DNA of 64,000 nucleotides from Nannochloropsis oceanica (Eukaryota > Sar > Eustigmatophyceae > Eustigmatales > Monodopsidaceae): NCBI GenBank assembly GCA_004519485.1, contig CP038132.1, positions 429,001 to 493,000 of the forward strand. The letters run 5' to 3'. The position numbers and the translations under genes were made by a program. Shown piece after piece: positions 43,938 to 55,635 of this stretch (within the stretch, counting starts at the first letter, position 1; every line of letters begins with the position of its first letter). Below the pieces are notes generated by a model that was not told the origin of the DNA, ran no database searches, and was given only the letters and a program-made list of their open reading frames with translations.

Positions 43938-44685
43938 AGTTTAAGCCGTGTCTGTGGAAAGGAGGAGAATGAAAAGGGTAAATGATTGGGTGAGTAAATT
44001 ACAGGTGCGTCGATTCGATCGCAGCACAGCTTTGTCCCGCCTCGGAGACCGAGGGCGTCGCAACGGTAAAAGTCAAAATTGGCCGACACCAACAGTACCG
44101 TCCCTCCTAAAAGAGGCGCCTGGAAGGCTCTCGAATGGTGCCTGCCGCTTTCGCTAATCCGAAGGACCGATTTTTGCCTGAGGTAGAGAAGGTGGAGGCC
44201 GCGTGGGTGGTGTAATAAGGCAGGATTCCGCAGAGATCGCTCAATCCAGGGGGTTAAGAGTCATACTGCCAATTCAGCGCAGGCCAGAGACAACAAAGTA
44301 GCCAGGCAGACGAGGGACAAAAGCTTGCACTGGCAGGCACGCGCGGTGGCCTAGCGAAGCTGGCGGGGCATGATGCTTTGACCAGAAGCGGAGGCTGGGG
44401 CAGAGAATGAAAAGTGTGCCCGTCTCCGGGAGGGAGGGAATAAACATCATGAGAGTTAGAATGGTAAGCTAGGCAGGAAAGGATATTATCAACCAAGGCA
44501 ATGGTATGCACCTTGACTGCCTCACGTAGAGGGTCGACCGTTCCGAGGTGCCCTTTTATCGCTGACGTTCACGCTGCGGCCTTCAGCGACAAGCACGGAA
44601 GTGATGCAGAAATTGTGTCTGTCTCATGTTCCCTCCCCCCCCTCCTCCTCCCACGACACACACGACACAAGACACAAGCATCATC
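43938..44685. promoter_or_regulatory. Divergent promoter region, ZIP transporter / sedolisin peptidase
   Basis: 748 bases between outward-facing starts. No ORF with family features, tRNA or repeat was recognised, and no core promoter element can be named. Confidence 0.4.
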
Positions 44686-46661
44686 ATGCGAGCCACCAAG
44701 TCGCTGCTGCCGCTGCTGCTGCTCCCCTTGCTGCTGCTGGTATTCGGTGCTGCTTCGTCTGCCTTCCATCCCTCTGCGCCGACGCAAACCTCGGAACACT
44801 ACAAGAACGAAGGTCGCATCCGCCTCGAGCCTGATGTGCCTGAACACGCTTTCGGTCGAGCCCGGCACTTTGTTCGTGAGTGCCGTGTCACCCCCACGGA
44901 CATGCTGCGTCTGCAAATCGTCCTTCGGCACGATCCTGCGGCGGTGGCGCTATTGGAAGGCACGCTCCTTGCCGTTTCTGATCCGCGGAACACGCGCTAT
45001 GGACAGTACTTGAGCATCAACGACATCACAGACATGGTGGGCCCTGATCCTTCTCATGCAGAGGCTGTGCGCGCTTTTTTGTTGGCCAACGGTGTCCCTC
45101 CTGTTCACATAGAAGTGAACAAGAACCGAGACATCATCACAGTGCGACTCCCCGCCATGCTTGCAGAGGACATGTTTGAAACAATGCTGTATCGCTTCCG
45201 ACACACGGCCAAGGTGGAGGCCTCCTTCATCCGGGCTATCAATTCTTACAGTCTTCCTGCGTCCATTGCTCCGCTGGTTGCCTTTGTGAGTGAGCTGATT
45301 CGCTTTCCCGCCATCCGCGATCTGCCTTTTGTGCCCGTCCCCCACGCTGCTACTGCTTCATCTTTTTCTTCCGGCTCCAAATCTGACGACTCCCCCTCAG
45401 ATGCAGCATTCCAAGCCTGCGGCCATGAATGCGCTGGATACATCACGCCACAAGTGCTCTCCGAGAGATATAATCTCCCCGCCTCCTTGGCAGATCCATG
45501 CGCGAGCAACAACTCGATTGCGCTGGCGGAGTTCCAGTTCCAATATTACGATCGGAGAGATTTGTTTATTTTCGCGAATACCTGTGGGGTGGACTCGGTA
45601 TCGGTGGAAAAAAATTACGCGCATAACGCCGCGATTGTTTGCACGAGAGGAGGAGGATGCATTGAAAGTTTACTGGATATTGAATGGGCGAATGTGGCGG
45701 CGGGTGGAGGTGCCATTCCTCTTTCCGTTTACTACTCAATGCAATACAGCATTTTGGACTGGGTGACGGCCGTGAATGACAATGACGACGCGGAGCTTGT
45801 GCATTCCGTGTCATATGGCAATGACGAGCTGCAACAAACTTCGACTGAATACATGTTAAGTGTGAATACCGAGTTCATGAAAGCAGGTGCTCGGGGAATA
45901 TCTATATTTATTGCCTCGGGCGACCAAGGCGTGTATGGAAGAGAGGGGCCGGGGAATAGCATTTTCCATCCTGATTTCCCTGCCTCTTCTCCCTGGGTGA
46001 CAAGCGTGGGAGGGACAGATTTCGTAACGCCGTCGGTAGTGGGGGAGGAAATGGCGTGGTAAGTTTCATTTGGGTTTGGGGGGAGGATGGAAGGAGAAGG
46101 CGCGTGTTGGTGCTTTCGATTTGTTCGACTCGGGTCAGGTCTCACCCATTTTTCTTCCTGTTCCTTGGTTCCTATCACATGCGAGACAGGGAGGGTTCGG
46201 GCGGCGGTTTTAGCAATACCTTCGGCACTGCCTCTTGGCAAGCTGCTGCCGTTGCGCAATACAAAATGATCGCCGCTGAAACCTTGCCTCCCTCGTTTAT
46301 GTGGAACGCCACTGGAAGGGGGTATCCGGACTTGAGTTGTTTAGGGGGGAGCGGGAATGCCTACTGCGTGAGTGCTGAGGTAGGGTCCCTGGCAGGTGTG
46401 TGGGGAACAAGTGCATCCACACCTGTGGTGGCTGGGATGTTTGCGCAGTTGAATAATGTCAGATTACATGCCGGGTTGCCTCCGATGGGGTTTGTCAATC
46501 CATTCATTTATCAGAATATGGATTGCTTCTTCGATGTTGTCAAGGGGGTGAATGACGGGGGCTTTAATTTTGGCTTTACGGCTGTAGAAGGGTGGGATCC
46601 AGCGACGGGTGTAGGGACGCCTGATTATGCAAAGCTTAAGGAAAGGGTATTGATGGTTTAG
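44686..46661 (+). CDS. Sedolisin-family serine peptidase (tripeptidyl-peptidase 1-like)
   Basis: Two exons, 44686-46058 and 46190-46661, give 614 residues. Residues 1-26 (MRATKSLLPLLLLPLLLLVF) form a signal peptide. A pro-domain runs to about residue 215 (LVLRHDPAA-type strand, RNTRYGQYLSINDITDMVGP). The peptidase domain carries the S53 catalytic set: Glu327 and Asp331 in CIESLLDIEWANVAAGG, the oxyanion Asp413 in FIASGDQGVYG, and Ser532 in WGTSASTPVVAGMFAQLN, followed by the calcium-site region near DVVKGVNDGGFNFGFTAVEG. Members are acid peptidases; animal TPP1 releases tripeptides in lysosomes. A vacuolar or secreted acid peptidase is inferred. The exon junction falls in the W-E-G-S-G-G-GFS stretch conserved in the family, which supports the splice site. 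It converges with the PhnP-like gene. Confidence 0.92.
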
Positions 46662-47254
46662 GTAGGAGGTAGAGAGAAGGAGGGAAGAAGGGGTGTAAAG
46701 AAAGAGAGGATTAGCTTTGAACTTCTGAGTGCTCGATAGGGATTGTGGCAGTGGAGGGTGAGACAGAGGCTGGAAGAAAGGGAAAGGAACGGTGTTTCTA
46801 TGCAAGTGCTCGAGAAGACATAAGTATGTCATTTTGGTCAGGAGGGGACGGGACCGCCGGCACATTTGTATAAATAAAGATGATGCGCGTGCGCACCGCT
46901 GTTTTGTCGTAAAGGCTGCAGCGATGCCGGTCAGGTAGATAGAAACATACAGAGGAAAACAAATAGATCAGAACGAGGAAAGAGAACGAGTGAGAAAGAA
47001 ATTGAAAAAGAAGGAAATAAAAATATTTTTTTTAAAAAAAGACGTAAAGGAAGGTCAAGATTAGCGTTGTTCTTCGAGTTTCTCTGTGATTGGTCATTCT
47101 TGATCCACGCTCTTATTTTCATTTTCATCTCAACACAATCAAACCGAAATGTCATTTCTAGATTTATCCTGTAGCAAACCATCGACTTATCTATTAATAC
47201 TGCGTCCCCTCCCCTCGCACTCTACCTATCTCCCTCCTTCCTTTTCTTTCTACT
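46662..47254. other. Convergent 3' intergenic region
   Basis: Purine-rich to about 47,060 on the + strand, then pyrimidine-rich up to the stop codon of the minus-strand gene. No gene was recognised. Confidence 0.6.
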
Positions 47255-48633
47255 TTACAGCGAAAAGCCCTCCACGTAAAGACCGTCATACGCCAACTCT
47301 ACCATCGGATACCCCATCTCATGTATCCTCCGATTTGCATCATCGTGCTCCCCGATCCCACACCCCATCCCCACCAACCACACCTTGTCCGGCTTCAATT
47401 CATCCACCCACCCCCTCACTTCCTCGAACGCCGCGTGCGCAAAATTCCCTGTGGTCATTTTAATGCAATCAACCACCAACGTCTTTATTTTCGGCAAAGA
47501 CTTCAAATAGCTCATAGTCTTTTCAGGGATATTCTTCACATCCGACAAATACACAAACTCCCCCGGCCTTCCCACCCCGAATCCTAAGCAAATATAGTCC
47601 CCTCCATGCAAAACAGGCAATGCTCTTACAGGCACCCCATCCGTTGCGCCCGAATCAATGTCCGCGTCCGTCTCAATTACATTGAACTTTAAATACGACA
47701 CCGGTCGCTCCAATACTCCCATCGCCTCGTTTAGATAGACAGGTTTATTTGTCAAATAATCGAACCGTAATTTAACCGCCGCCATGGTCGCCTCATGCAA
47801 AAACACATTGATCGGCCCCGAGGGAAACCTCACCCCCGGGTCGACGTGTTCATACAGTTGCAAATCTCTCAAATCATCCATCCCCAGAATAGCATCCGCA
47901 TGTCCATGCGTTAGCAACAATGCCCCTACTTCTTGTAGTCCATAGCGGGGGAACAGGTTCAACACGACTTCCCGGAAGGTCTTGCCGCAGTCGATCAGTG
48001 CAGCGATCCGTGGTGTTTCGCCGACGGGCGTGGACTTCTTCCGCTTGATAATAGCGCAGGAGACATTATTGCGCCTGCATTTTTAAGTGGGAAGAAGTTC
48101 GGTTTGGGGACGGGTTAGATAAGACGCAAGTAAAATTTGACATACAGCGGAGAAAGGACACAAGGGAGGAAGCGAGGAGGGAGGGGGCCCAAAATTGAAT
48201 AATTCATTATCATAGTTCACTCTCGTCTTTCCCTTCTGTCGCCCCGCCAATATCCCATTCACTGCCCGTCGTACTTGTTTTTCGATCCCGGCCTCATCAA
48301 GGCGTCGTTGCACACCTTGCACGTCCCTCGGACCGCGTGCTTGAGCAATGGCACGGATGACGATTGTCCGGTCCCCGTAAAGAGCACATCAAAGACCCAT
48401 TCGTCTTCCCCCGTAGCTGTCATGGCAAGACGAGGACTACAACGTCGAAAGTGCTGCTGGTGCTGCTGTCGCTGCGGCTGCCGTCGGCTGGTACCAATAC
48501 GCCGCGAGGGGCCGAGGAAGGTAGACATGGCGAGGCCGCGGTGTCCAAACCCGCTGACGTGTCTTGCTGCCAAAAGCGCCAAAATCAGGGGCGCCACGAC
48601 CACTGGCAGCGCCGAGAGAAGGACGGGGCGCAT
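47255..48633 (-). CDS. PhnP-like metallo-beta-lactamase-fold hydrolase
   Basis: Two exons, 48633-48275 and 48074-47255 (GTACGA donor, ATGCAG acceptor), give 392 residues. A hydrophobic leader (MRPVLLSALPVVVAPLILAL) followed by VSGFGH and a basic Arg/Gln stretch suggests organelle or secretory targeting. The domain opens VLFTGTGQSSSVP, has a CKVCNDA pair and PGSKNKRNNVSCAII, then the metal motif LLLTHGHADAILGMDDLRD (His176, His178, Asp180), VLHGGDY, FVYLSDVKNIPEKT, and LVVDCIK. This is the PhnP-like subgroup, marked by a GMDDLR motif after the metal site; bacterial PhnP is a cyclic phosphodiesterase. The usual final His of HxHxDH is Ala here, as I recall from eukaryotic relatives with HxHADA. 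The substrate is unknown. The ATG at 48633 was chosen because it starts the hydrophobic leader; the frame is open further upstream. Confidence 0.8.
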
Positions 48634-48870
48634 GCGAAAGTGCGCGTGGCCTGAACGCACTGTGCATGTGGGTAAGTATGGCTGAGGTCGATAGGCAGGG
48701 GCCAAAATGTGCGTTTTTTTTTTGTAGTAGGCGTCGATCGTTATAACGATCACTGATGACATGATACGTCAAGGCACCCTCGGTTAGGGGTCGTGCTCTC
48801 TGAGTTCTTGTCACTGTATCCACGGATTACATACCCCTTTCTCCTCCCACAAACCTTTACCAATACAGCC
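48634..48870. promoter_or_regulatory. Short divergent promoter, PhnP-like / PI31
   Basis: Only 237 bases lie between the two start codons, so both promoters and leaders must be packed here. The sequence includes a T-run at about 48,715. No named element could be assigned. Confidence 0.5.
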
Positions 48871-50358
48871 ATGCAGCAGCAGGATGAGATCGCCGTGGCG
48901 GATCAGCTTCTAGCTGAATGGCGGGTCCAAGCTGTCGAACGCTTGCCTGCCGAGGGGTCTGTTGTGCGGCGCATGCTTATGAAAGGTCTGCAAGAATCGG
49001 AGGCGCTGGTCGACAAGGTGAAACAAGCCGCGGAGATGCGAAAACAGATCGAGGGACTGCCTGTTGGCGTGGTAAAGGAGCACATGAGCAAGGCATTGGG
49101 CCAGCTTGAGACGGAGCTTGCAGCCACGGGACGTGGGGAGGATGGAACCGGGACGGGTACAAGGACGCTGGCTCAAGGCACGGAGGAGGAAGAGGCTCCT
49201 TCTGCTAGTAGTATTACCACTGCGGCATCCTCGGAGGGTGACACGACGTACAAACTGCTAGCGGAGCGGTTCGCGCAGGCAGACAGCAGCGTGCAGGTAA
49301 AGGGTCCGAAAGACTCTCTGGCCCTGGCCGTGCACGTACTGCTGCAGGAGGAAGGCTTTGTGTGCTATGGCGAAGATGAACAAAAAGGCGGGCCCACAGG
49401 CTTCGCCTCCCCTATTCGACCTGTGTCGCGCTCCCGCTTGGTGCCTCCCCGATGGAACGCCGACCCGGCCAACGTCTGCTTCTCCTATCGCCATGACAGG
49501 CTTAAAGGTCGCGATATCAAGCTCATGGTGCTCTGGATGGACGACGAACGCGTCGTGCTTGAGTTACAAGACACGGGTGGCGGTGGAAAGACTACCACGA
49601 TGACGATCAACGGGCCGGACTATGTCAAGATTGACAACAACAGCAGCAGCAGCAGCAACAACAGCGGCAGTAGTGGCAAAGGCAACCCTGCCAACGCAAA
49701 CAGCACCAGCCTCCTCACCCACTTCCGTCCCTCACACTTGAACCCACTGGCCGCCTCCATCCACACGGGTTTCATTGTCGAACTCTTGCCCACTCTCACC
49801 GCCAGTGCCGGGGCAGGCGCAGGCCGTGGTGCCATCCTTCCCACACCTAACCCCCCTTTTTCCTCTGACTCGCAAGGGCAAGCGCAACGTCCTCCATTTG
49901 ATATTCCTGTACCTAATCCGCTTGGTCCAATGGTGCCACCGGGGTATGGTGATTATGGGCGTCGTGGCGGGGGGTTAGTTCCTGATTTTGAGGGAGATTT
50001 GCAGCCGGGGGGAGGATGGGGAGGGCCCGGGGGAGGAAACCTGATGGGGCCCGGTCATCCTATTTTTACGGGAGGGGGGGAGGGACGGATGGGTGAAGGA
50101 GGAGGGCTAGGCATACCTCAGCCACGGTTCGATCCGTATGGGCCTGTGATTCCGCCAGGTAGGGGAGGGCCGCCGATGCCACCGGGAAGGGGAGGGGTGA
50201 TCGATCCTAACGATCCTCGGGGACCTAGAAGAGCGTTTCGTGAACCAGATCCGGACCATTTGCCGCAGCCTGGACCACCGGGGACCTTCAGCAGTGGTGG
50301 AGGAGGAGGCGGAGGAGGCGGGGGAGGCGGGGGAGGAGGTGGGAATTTCTATTTTTAA
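48871..50358 (+). CDS. PSMF1: PI31-like proteasome regulator
   Basis: An intronless 495-residue protein from ATG 48871 (MQQQDEIAVADQLLAEWR). A helical N-terminal region is followed by an FP-like domain (about residues 125-260): KGPKDSLALAVHVLLQEEGF, PPRWNADPANVCFSYRHDRL, IKLMVLWMDDERVVLELQD and TMTINGPDYVKID. The C-terminal half is Pro/Gly-rich with the PI31-type block PPFDIPVPNPLGPMVPPGYG and the DPYGP motif (IPQPRFDPYGPVIPPGRG). The last residues are NFYF, fitting a hydrophobic-Tyr-X (HbYX) tail of the kind that inserts into 20S proteasome alpha-ring pockets. PI31 modulates the 20S core and moves proteasomes in animals. A Ser/Asn insert at about 255-275 and a terminal (GGA)n poly-Gly run are low-complexity additions. 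No signal peptide is present, so cytosolic or nuclear. Confidence 0.85.
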   Translation: MQQQDEIAVADQLLAEWRVQAVERLPAEGSVVRRMLMKGLQESEALVDKVKQAAEMRKQIEGLPVGVVKEHMSKALGQLETELAATGRGEDGTGTGTRTLAQGTEEEEAPSASSITTAASSEGDTTYKLLAERFAQADSSVQVKGPKDSLALAVHVLLQEEGFVCYGEDEQKGGPTGFASPIRPVSRSRLVPPRWNADPANVCFSYRHDRLKGRDIKLMVLWMDDERVVLELQDTGGGGKTTTMTINGPDYVKIDNNSSSSSNNSGSSGKGNPANANSTSLLTHFRPSHLNPLAASIHTGFIVELLPTLTASAGAGAGRGAILPTPNPPFSSDSQGQAQRPPFDIPVPNPLGPMVPPGYGDYGRRGGGLVPDFEGDLQPGGGWGGPGGGNLMGPGHPIFTGGGEGRMGEGGGLGIPQPRFDPYGPVIPPGRGGPPMPPGRGGVIDPNDPRGPRRAFREPDPDHLPQPGPPGTFSSGGGGGGGGGGGGGGGGNFYF

Positions 50359-51240
50359 GCGGAGGGTGAGCAAGTGTGGATATGGGGTGGTTGGAGAATG
50401 GTGGGTAGAGGGTGAGCGAGTAAGGAGAATAGGAGCTAGGCAGAAAAAGACGGAAATATTTGCATTCTTTCTCTTCTTATTATTCAGTCACGACCATTCA
50501 TATGCTAAGCACCGCAAAAAAGGGGGGATGAGAGATTGGAATGAAGAGAAATGGAGGCAGATGTACATATCCCCAGGAGGTTGTGCAGGGTGTGGTGGTG
50601 CAAATCTTGAAATTTCCGGACACAGAATAGTCTAAAGGACAACGAAAAGACAATGTTAAGACTTGCAAAGAAGACCTTGAACGGGAAGCAGAATAAAAAC
50701 AAGGAAGATGTCTTGCGAGTCACTTTTCCAAAAATGAGTTAAAGTGTCACTCCCGGCTTGTTTTCGATTTTCTTTCCCATTTACATGCGTACCTTTTTTC
50801 CTGCCTCCCCGTCAATGTAAACGCTTATATCTCTGTGGATATGCCTCTGTATGTGCCATGCAAAGCCGTCCGAGGAACATTCGCTCGAAAAGATATGGTA
50901 AAACCAGTCAAGTCTGTGGTGAAGCCACGTCCGATCTGACTTTTTCTGATACAATATACTCTTTGCTTCTATATTTTGAACATGTGCTGTGTCTATCGTC
51001 TTTGTATATACACCTTGAGTCTTACACATTGTTCACAAATTCTATATCCCTCTCATTCTTGACCCGGCGGCGATAACGATGGTGAGGCGAGCGGGGCTGT
51101 AAAGGTAATGGTCATTGTCTAACGACACATTATCTCAAGTTCACCCGCGCTCCTTCTCCTTGGTGATTTATGCTTTGAAACATCTCTCTCCGCTTTCCTT
51201 CTCTCTCTCTTTATCTACACAAGACTTTCCCTTTACTTAT
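50359..51240. other. Convergent 3' intergenic region
   Basis: Purine-rich on the + strand to about 50,730, pyrimidine-rich from about 50,745 to 51,240. No conserved gene was recognised. Confidence 0.6.
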
Positions 51241-52628
51241 CTATTGCTTAATCGGTTGCGCCAATCCTCCATTCCCTCCTCCTCCTCCTCTTTTCCCGCG
51301 CAGCATATGCTTCTGAGCTTTCGTCCCGACGAGAGCTGAATGCAATTTCCCCTGCATCACCGGCAGTATCTCTACCATCGTTCCCTCCCTCCCACCCTCC
51401 CCCTCTTTCTGCAACATCAGCTTCTTGCCCCCTCCTCCGTGACCACAAAACCTCTGCCGAAATCCTGAGAACCGCAACTGGAGGTTCAAATGCCGCAACA
51501 AGCTATATCTCACCAACCGTCGTCGTGTCTGCGAGACCAATTCATGCGAGCACAACAATAAATTAACTTGCATTAGAAAGCTGAGGCCCGCAAACGGCAG
51601 GACTAACGACTTGAAATCATCGGCCACCCGCAAAAATTCGTGGTCCTTAAAAAACGTCTCAACCTCCTTGTTCAAATAACGCCCTATAAACGTGTCATGC
51701 AATCGCGTGTACGTACTTTTTGAATAGATGAGTAACGGCAATTGGGCTACTAGAAAGGTAAGGATGCACACAAAAAGCATTAAGGCCGACAAGGCCACTG
51801 CTGCGTAGCTAGCTGTCCATAAGACAAGCTGGCATGCTGTCACCAGTGCGACGGTGGACCCTTTCAGATCAAATTTCTCTCCCGCGGGTCGGGATTGGTT
51901 CAGGAGCTGTGATACCCGTCTGATTGTCGTCTCGCTGAAGGCAATCGAGAAAAAAATGACACCTAGATTGGTGCATTTGATCCACAAGAGCAGGGCTTTT
52001 GTTTGTTTGGCGCAATTCTCGAACCAGTCAGCATGGGTGATGTTAGAGGGGAGGCGTAGGAAGCCGGCTTCGACGGCGGTCTGGGTGGTAATGGAAGCCA
52101 CATAGGCATAGGTGATGCTGTGTTTTATTGGAGTGGAAATAGGGGTATGGGTTGGAGTGTGAGCCTGAGTATAGATGTAAAGTTCAATCTCAAATGATGG
52201 ACATGACGCCGCCATGCACACACAGTGCAAGCAAATACTTTTCCCCTCCCTCATTTCTTCGCGTACCTGTGAAGCGGTAGAGCCTTCAACCAGCTACGCA
52301 CGTGGTGTACAGACAACCAATGTTTAAGCGTCTGCCGGCGGCGCCGCGCCCAGGTTCGTCGTTTCTGTTGTGCCTTCTTCCACTTAGAGCCGTCGTCCGT
52401 TCCGTCTGGGGACAAGGCGTTTGCGAGAATGGTGACGAGGGCAAAGACGCCAAGAATCAAAACTAAACTCGCTAATGGAGGTAGCATTATGGTGGTTAAG
52501 GGGTCGTATAAAGCTTGCTCCCACAAGCACGAAAAGCTCCGTCGCACAGGCCGGCTTAGCAGATAGTCTTGAATCCACTGGGAGGTGGTGTCGTTGCCAT
52601 AGGTGCAGCTGTTCAAGGGATCTGTCAT
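51241..52628 (-). CDS. Hypothetical multi-pass membrane protein
   Basis: Two exons, 52628-52267 and 52117-51241 (GTACGC donor, ACACAG acceptor), join in phase to 412 residues. Visible membrane helices are TIMLPPLASLVLILGVFALV near residue 55, KALLLWIKCTNLGVIFFSIA near 160, a double span near 205-250 (LVTACQLVLWTASYAAVALS, then LMLFVCILTFLVAQLPLLIY), and LVLPFAGLSFLMQVNLLL near 310. The rest is basic and cytosol-like, with an Arg-rich stretch (RRTWARRRRQTL) between the first helices and a Gly/Lys tail. I do not recognise a family, and the location is unknown. The gene diverges from the coilin gene and converges with PI31. The ATG at 52628 is the only start before the first helix. Confidence 0.65.
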
Positions 52629-53031
52629 GGTGGGGGATTCAAGGGCACCCGTCGTACTTGAAAAATTGATTGGATGCCAGGTTGGAAAAGCGTGACCTGT
52701 ATTTATCAGTGGAGAGAGGGAAATGGTGGTGAGGAGAAGGGAGGGAAGGAAGGAAGAAGGGGGGGGAGGTTAAATCGTCGTGGTGCCCCATTTTTTGGGG
52801 GACGACGGCATAGTAAACTCGCACCAGGAAGTCTGATATCGCTGCTTGAAGTGAAAGGGCGGGGCCATGCATCCTAGTGGGGAACTAAATGCGCCGGGAA
52901 AATCGGAACGAGGAAAGCGCCCAGGGTTTTCTCACGAAGAACAAGCGAGGTTCACATACCATTCCTCCCCCTCCTCTAAGGATCGAGATACAATACTCAT
53001 ACTCACACTTATCACACACTCCTCCACCGCC
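52629..53031. promoter_or_regulatory. Divergent promoter region, membrane protein / coilin
   Basis: 403 bases between outward-facing genes. The coilin frame is open upstream to an ATG at 52867, so part of this stretch could be coding; the family alignment does not need it. Confidence 0.4.
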
Positions 53032-54301
53032 ATGCTAGATATGGGACGCATTGGCACGAAGATCATGGCTACGAAAAAGCGGAAGGAGCGCCCCGACCAG
53101 CAAGGTCATCAGGAGCAGGAGCAACAGCAACAACTCCTTACTCCTCCGCTGCCACAGCCGCTCCTTAGCCTTCCTCAGGGGACTCCCCATCCTTCTTCGC
53201 AGCCGACAACATTTCTGGCCTCCACACCACCAGTTCAAAGGCTACCATTGCGTCGCGTAAAGCTCCATTTCCACGCCTCTGTCCGCCCGTTCCTGACGCG
53301 TGGCCAGGAAGCAAAGCTGGTGATACTTCTGCCCCCACCCCTCGTCAAAGTGCACGATTTGGCTGATTTCTTGGCCCTGACCTACCTATCTTCTTCCCCT
53401 CCCTTGTCGTCACGTGCTACTATGACTGCCCCCCCTCTTTTCTCCGTGGCCCTTAGCATCGATGGCTTTCACCTTCCGCCCTCCCAAAAAATGGCTGTGA
53501 TTCGAGATGGAGACGTCATCCTCGTTCGTCGTCAGGGTACACCTTTGGACGAGGCAACCAGCCCCACCATCCAAGCTCCCATGTCACCGTCAGCAGTATC
53601 CACATCAATGCCTGTAGCAACAGCCGCCGTAGCCCCAGAGCGAGCAGCAGCCAGGACGAAGAAGCGATGCATCGAGGCTGCTCCTGTGAGAGGAAGTGAA
53701 GCTGCATCACCCGCAGTAGCGCCGCCAGCAGCAGCAGCAACGGCATGCATCTCAACCGCTACTAAGACAACCTTGGATAATACACCAGCTGTCAAGTCTT
53801 CTTTTGTGACAGCACCTGAGGCAGCGACAGAGGCGACCATAGCAGCCGTATCAAGGAGACAAGGGGCAGCAGCAGGGGAAAGGAACAGTGGAGGGAAAAA
53901 GAATCTTCCAATGAAGAAATTGACGTTCTCGTCCTCACGGAAGCATGTGCGTTTCACAGAAGAAGGCGAAGCGCTGGAGGAGGAGCCCGAGGAGAAAGAA
54001 GCTTCCCCAAGATCAGCAAAAGCGATGGTGCCTACATTGACAGCTGCTGTGACGGAGACTTTAGCTCCTACGTCTTCCGTTACAGCAGCAACAGCAGCAG
54101 CATCACTACCGCTACTATCACCACCAGGAGCAACAGCATCAGCGACAGCAGCAGCAGCAGCAGCAGCAACAACAACATTAGAAAATGATGACCCACGCGA
54201 CCTCGTCCTCAACCACGTGCACCCAAGCCGCCGAGTAAATTTCAGTAAGGGGCAAGATGGGGAATGGCAGAGCGACTACAAAGGTATCACCGCGAGGAGG
54301 A

Positions 54302-54335
<34 letters not shown>

Positions 54336-55347
54336 GCAGTACCTGAGTAAGCCTCCGACCGTTTTTTTGCCCCGGTGCTTGACAGTGGTGGGGAAGAGAT
54401 GTCCACCTTTCCTTACCTCTGTTACTTCTGCTCCTGCTTCTGATATCGCTCCTGCTCCTGTTATCGCCTTTGCCAGTGGTGCCGCTTCTGTGAACGACTG
54501 CAAAGAGGCAAGGAGCTTGGGCATGATGACGAGGGGGAAGAGGGAGGCAAGGAGTTCAGGTATGATTACGAAGGGAAAGAGGGTGAGGGGAAAGAAGGGA
54601 GAGGAGAAGGGGGAGCAGCTGGCTGCAGGCAAGAGCAGCAGCAATCTCAGCCGTGAAAGAAGCGGCGAGACGAAGGAGGAGGAGGAGGAAGAAGAGGTGG
54701 AGGTGGAGAGTGACGACAGCAGCGACAGCAGCTCCTCCTCTTCATCGTCTTCCTCCTCGTCCTTATCTTCGGGTTATGATAAAGACGAGGACGATGAAGA
54801 AGATGAGGATGAGGAAGAGCGTGATACTCGATCAGGTTATAAACGGCCTTACGCCTTGGTGGCCGTGGCAGGAGAAACCTCACTATCATCCTCTGCAGCA
54901 GGCGCAACAGCCGCAATAGAAGAGTTGCAGCAATTTCCCCTTTTCCCCCCCAACCAGCAAAGGCGCGGTCGAGCTGCTTTTTCCTCCTCTTCTTTCCCTT
55001 GTTTGGGTGATGTTCTACTATACAAAACACTCGAGCTGGATGGCGAGACGTGGAGTCCTGTCCTCTCTCCCTGGCAATGTGGTGTTGTTCGTGCGTTGCT
55101 CTCAGAAGGGCAACGGTTGGAAATGGGCGTGCTTCCTCTTAGTCTTGGGAAGGGTGAGGAGGAGAAGGGGAATATGGAGGTGGAGGGAGAGGTGATTGAG
55201 GTGGAGTGGGTAGAGATGGAAGAAGTGCGTATACGGGGAGGACCGACGTTTGAGAGGCTTAAGAGGCTGACGGATCGAGGGGAAAAGGAGGCGGAGAAAG
55301 AAGGCATTGGCGATAAGGGTGAGGGTGAGAATAGTAGTGGGAGCAAT

Positions 55348-55392
<45 letters not shown>

Positions 55393-55635
55393 GAGGAGGA
55401 GGAGGACAGTGGCGACGATGTGGCCGAGACGGAGGACGTGGTCCTCCAGGGAGCAGCGGAGGGACCGAGCGGGGAAGTGAATAGCACGATGAGCATCAGC
55501 AGCAGGCGTTTTGTCATTGAGGATGACAGCGAATTGGCGGATATATTGCAGCGGAAATGGGCACAATTAAATGGAAGTGGAGCGCGAGAGAGGCCCCATC
55601 GCCAGCAACAGGAGGAAGAGGAGATTGAGGTCTAG
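53032..55635 (+). CDS. Coilin-like Cajal body protein
   Basis: An intronless protein of 867 residues from ATG 53032 (an ATG at 52867 would add 55). Residues about 75-170 fit the coilin N-terminal domain: LRRVKLHFHASVRPFL, VKVHDLADFLALTYL, then FSVALSIDGFHLPPSQKMAV and IRDGDVILVRR, a ubiquitin-like fold that drives self-association. The middle is low-complexity (Ala, Ser, Thr, Gln, Glu and Lys runs). Residues about 655-740 fit the C-terminal Tudor-like domain: LGDVLLYKTLELDGETWSPV, SPWQCGVVRALL and VEWVEMEEVRIRGGPTFERL. Coilin scaffolds Cajal bodies, where spliceosomal snRNPs mature. The pairing of these two terminal domains with a disordered centre supports the call despite low sequence similarity. 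Together with MFAP1 it makes two RNA-splicing-related genes in the window. Confidence 0.75.
55348..55391 (+). repeat. (AGC)n serine-coding repeat in coilin
   Basis: About 15 AGC units in frame as poly-Ser, followed by an acidic run. A (CAG)n polyGln tract lies at about 54303-54341 in the same gene. Confidence 0.95.

Noticed and set aside
54849-55517. 222-codon minus-strand ORF rich in Ser and Leu
   Set aside because: Shadow of the coilin C-terminal domain and the AGC repeat.
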